From contig OZ018337.1 of the NCBI GenBank assembly GCA_963969495.1, forward strand, positions 85,968,777 to 86,032,776: a DNA stretch of 64,000 nucleotides. The letters are read 5' to 3'. The notes under the pieces were generated by a model. That model made no database searches and had not been told where the DNA came from. It saw nothing but the letters and a program-made list of their open reading frames with translations. Position 1 is the first letter of the stretch. Every line of letters starts with the position of its first letter. The translations under genes and the position numbers were made by a program. This DNA is from Ceratothoa steindachneri. Lineage: Eukaryota > Arthropoda > Malacostraca > Isopoda > Cymothoidae. Positions 61,924 through 64,000 of the stretch are shown piece by piece.

Positions 61924-62374
61924 GCCAACCCTAACAATCTATTTCTAAGCATCCATTTCAGTATTTCCTGGAAAAGGGATGAAGAGTTCATTCCTACACG
62001 ATTTAAAATTGCGCTGCACAATCAGTATGAACTCAACACTTTTCTAAAACTTGAAGACAAGTTTCATCAAAGTTTTCGTCAAATAAAATGCTTACAGAAT
62101 GCGGTTGATGTCTGTTATCTTACATTCAACGATGGACTTGATGAATGGCAAAAACTTAAAACAACCATCACAGAAGTTGAGTATATGAAAAAATATCTTG
62201 TTTGATGAGTTCCATTGTTTTCTCGACAATAGGGGAAAGAGTATCGAACTTGTGGAAGAATTTGTCTCAGGGATCATTACGACTACGTCACCATTGCGTC
62301 ATCAAGACTTGCAAGAAAAAAGTTTCAGTTTCGACAAGATAGAAATAATATTTCATCAGAGCACAATTGTTTAA
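61924..62374 (+). pseudogene. Unrecognised reading frame with one frameshift
   Basis: A frame opening after a TAG at 61,921 runs 93 codons to TGA 62,203 (EYMKKYLV). The next frame overlaps it and continues from about 62,188 (ILFDEFHCFLDNRGKS) to TAA 62,372-62,374. Together they look like one gene of about 145 residues interrupted by one indel. It contains FKIALHNQYELNTFLKLEDK and DVCYLTFNDGLDEW. No family was recognised. Position and strand suggest it belongs to the same element as the integrase downstream. No ATG start is obvious. Confidence 0.4.
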
Positions 62375-62779
62375 CAAATATGTTTATTCAAATACTAGAT
62401 CATATAAAAAACCTTCTGATATTAAGTTAATCCAGCTCTATTGATTCAGAAAATCAGTAAATGTGTATAAAGTAATAAGGTTGCGAACATCTATGAAATT
62501 CTACTTATAATTATGTATTTTAATCTAGATGTAAAATGAAATTGAATAGTTATATAAGAATGTAAGCTAGTCAGATATTCAGTTTGAAATGAACCTTCGA
62601 TTGTTACTCTTATATGCATCCCCGAGTCTACCAACATCTTTTGGTGTGGTAACTCGACTACACCAATCTGTAAAAAAGATCGCCAAAAGATTTGATGTGG
62701 AAAGCTTTCTCTCATGCTTTCCATTCGAAAAAGATTCAAGACTGAACAATTAAAAGCGCAAGGCGCTAACGAAACTTAG

Positions 62780-63545
62780 CAACTAGAGTTAACTGTGATG
62801 TCCAAATATGAAAGGTTTAATTATGCTCTACGCTACATACTCTTTGTAATTGATGTATGTATATTCCAGATATCTCTGTGTAATTTCTATAAAGCCGAAG
62901 ACGGACCAGGTAGTGTCAAATGCTGTAAGGAATCTCATGGAAGAATCCAAATGGATTTAAGGTCATATATGTTCTAATGATGGAGGAGAGTTTAAAGGAA
63001 ATAAAATGAAACGTTTATTAAGCGAATGTAATATCGGCATTTATCATGTTTACTCTCTAAACAAAGCTAGTCTTGTAGAGCGGGTAAAAAGAAGAATAGA
63101 GGAAAGACTTTTCAGATACTTTACTTTTAATAATACCTGGAAATACATCGATGTATTAGATGATTTTGTAAAGGCTCATAATAATTCTAGACATAGAATG
63201 ATTAGGAACACACCGTACAAAGTTATACACGATGTTGTTCTACCGAAGCAGAGAGCTGAAGGTAAAAAGAGAGGCTTCTATATAAGATCGGTGATTATGT
63301 TCGAATCTCAAGCGTTTTCATTAAATTTAAAAAGGGTACAAAATAGGGTAGAGTGAGTAACTCTACAAGATATAAATTTTTTTAAATGTATTAGCCCTGT
63401 ATTATATCGAAGATTTAAATGCGGAACATATTTAAGGTGGAGTTTATTACGAAGAACTAAAAAAGTAAAATTTTACTCCCGCAAGGAATATGTAATGGAG
63501 AAGATAGTTAAAGCGAAAGGGCATGGAAAAATAACCTATATTTAG
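62780..63545 (+). pseudogene. Polinton/Maverick-type integrase (broken)
   Basis: A retroviral-type integrase of the kind carried by Polinton/Maverick elements and by 'F54H12.3-like' transposon proteins. First frame (62,780-62,977): MSKYERFNYALRYILFVIDV, equivalent to the usual 'DLVDM..f....+YLL.vIDvFS' core. After a shift, NDGGEFKG near 62,980 carries the second catalytic Asp. The 63,006-63,356 frame has YSLNKASLVERVKRRIEE, with the catalytic Glu in VER, and YIDVLDDFVKAHNNSRHR. The C-terminal part (63,400-63,545) has a GGVYYEELKK segment and EYVMEKIVKAKGHGKI, which resembles the start of a chromodomain. The expected WQAD near the start reads QLEL, so the first Asp appears replaced by Glu. At least three frame changes or stops make it inactive. 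Confidence 0.8.
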
Positions 63546-63680
63546 TAAAGTAGCAAAGATACCAAGAATCGTTTAACTCATATATCAAGGGATGTGATAT
63601 CATCTTAAATTCTTGAGCAAATACATTCATAAAATTATATAATGGTGGGAGATGTGGAAAGTTTTATATCAGTTGTGAAG

Positions 63681-63887
63681 ATGGAGCCAGAGAGTATTTA
63701 TATAACCCTTGCTTCCTCGTCCTCTCTTGATGTTTAACCTCAAAATGCCATGTCCGACTATAGAATCGAGTTGCAAAAATCCATAATAACAAACTACAGG
63801 CAGTATGAAGTAGGTCTTTGTGAGTTTCAATTTACAGAGAATATCTATAATGTCACTAAGTCTACACACACATTCACAGTCCTTTGA
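63681..63887 (+). pseudogene. Start of a Polinton-element-associated protein
   Basis: From ATG 63,681 one frame runs to TGA 63,885-63,887 with a single TAA at 63,735-63,737. It reads PESIYITLASSSSLDV before the stop, and YEVGLCEFQFTENIYNV after it. I associate the pattern 'FYVTLPSN.S...Y..N....Y...L..PI.....+EVGL.E......W.N' with uncharacterised proteins encoded beside the integrase in virus-like integrated elements of cnidarians and arthropods. This is a memory match, not a search. It starts 136 bases after the integrase stop, on the same strand. A usual protein would be much longer; the rest is frameshifted or lies past the window. Confidence 0.5.
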
Positions 63888-64000
63888 AAAATCGCGGAAG
63901 TAAACAACTATTCATCAAATACTATATTGGGAAGAGGACTAAGCTTACGATGAGATATGGATAGACGCTGGATATTACAAAAATGAAAAAGCACTCATAG

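Larger units (their letters stand above)
60950..64000 (+). mobile_element. Decayed Polinton-like element, 5' part or interior
   Basis: Four consecutive broken frames on one strand (61,144, 61,924, 62,780, 63,681), separated by a few hundred bases at most, include a Polinton-class integrase. The shared strand, tight spacing and a similar level of decay argue for a single element that continues beyond base 64,000. Terminal inverted repeats and the protein-primed DNA polymerase were not seen in the window. The left limit is a guess. Confidence 0.55.

Overview
The window looks like intergenic or intronic DNA from an animal nuclear genome. It is AT-rich, carries long (TA)n tracts, contains no intact long reading frame, and is crowded with broken transposon genes of animal type (Helitron, piggyBac, two mariner/Tc1 relatives, a Polinton-like block). 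The mix suggests an arthropod, possibly a crustacean such as a copepod. That is an inference from transposon types and composition; no host marker gene is present. No bacterial operon, CRISPR array, rRNA or tRNA gene was recognised.

Layout. Bases 1-2,690 and 30,190-32,590 are diverged copies of one sequence in opposite orientation, giving 2.5 kb arms about 27.5 kb apart. Between them: a GC-richer patch near 7.8-8.15 kb; a cluster of inverted short repeats at 8.7-9.7 kb (further copies at 29.6 and 35.2 kb); two 870-900 bp direct repeats that look like LTRs (13.09-13.99 and 23.54-24.40 kb), each with three 83-bp tandem units followed by a TATA-like box; a possible promoter with a tiny first exon at 20.6 kb; and a degenerate three-unit tandem repeat at 21.8 kb.

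From 33 to 64 kb the content is mostly dead mobile elements. Three broken copies of one multicopy arthropod gene family that I know only as 'uncharacterized' (diagnostic motif HGERFHQDI, zinc-ligand-like Cys motifs) lie at 33.6-34.5 (+), 42.7-43.5 (-) and 47.3-49.1 kb (-); the last keeps a GT-AG intron. Around them are a mariner-type transposase remnant (36.2-36.6, -), a piggyBac transposase pseudogene (37.5-38.9, +), a hairpin element (41.3 kb) and a 786-bp terminal-inverted-repeat element bounded by an exact 8-bp direct repeat (44.48-45.26 kb). At 55.5-56.9 kb lies a deleted Helitron with a PIF1-like helicase and a recognisable 3' hairpin plus CTAG end, followed directly by a perfect 82-bp palindrome. 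A second Tc1/mariner pseudogene lies at 59.6-60.1 kb (-).

The right edge (61.1 kb to the window end) holds four consecutive broken frames on the + strand, including a retroviral-type integrase of the Polinton/Maverick class and the start of a protein I associate with the same elements. This is probably the left part of a decayed virus-like integrated element that continues past 64,000.

Nothing here works as a pathway. The interest lies in the unnamed gene family, the long inverted repeat, the LTR-like pair and the Polinton-like block. Identities are from motif recognition by eye; no database was searched.
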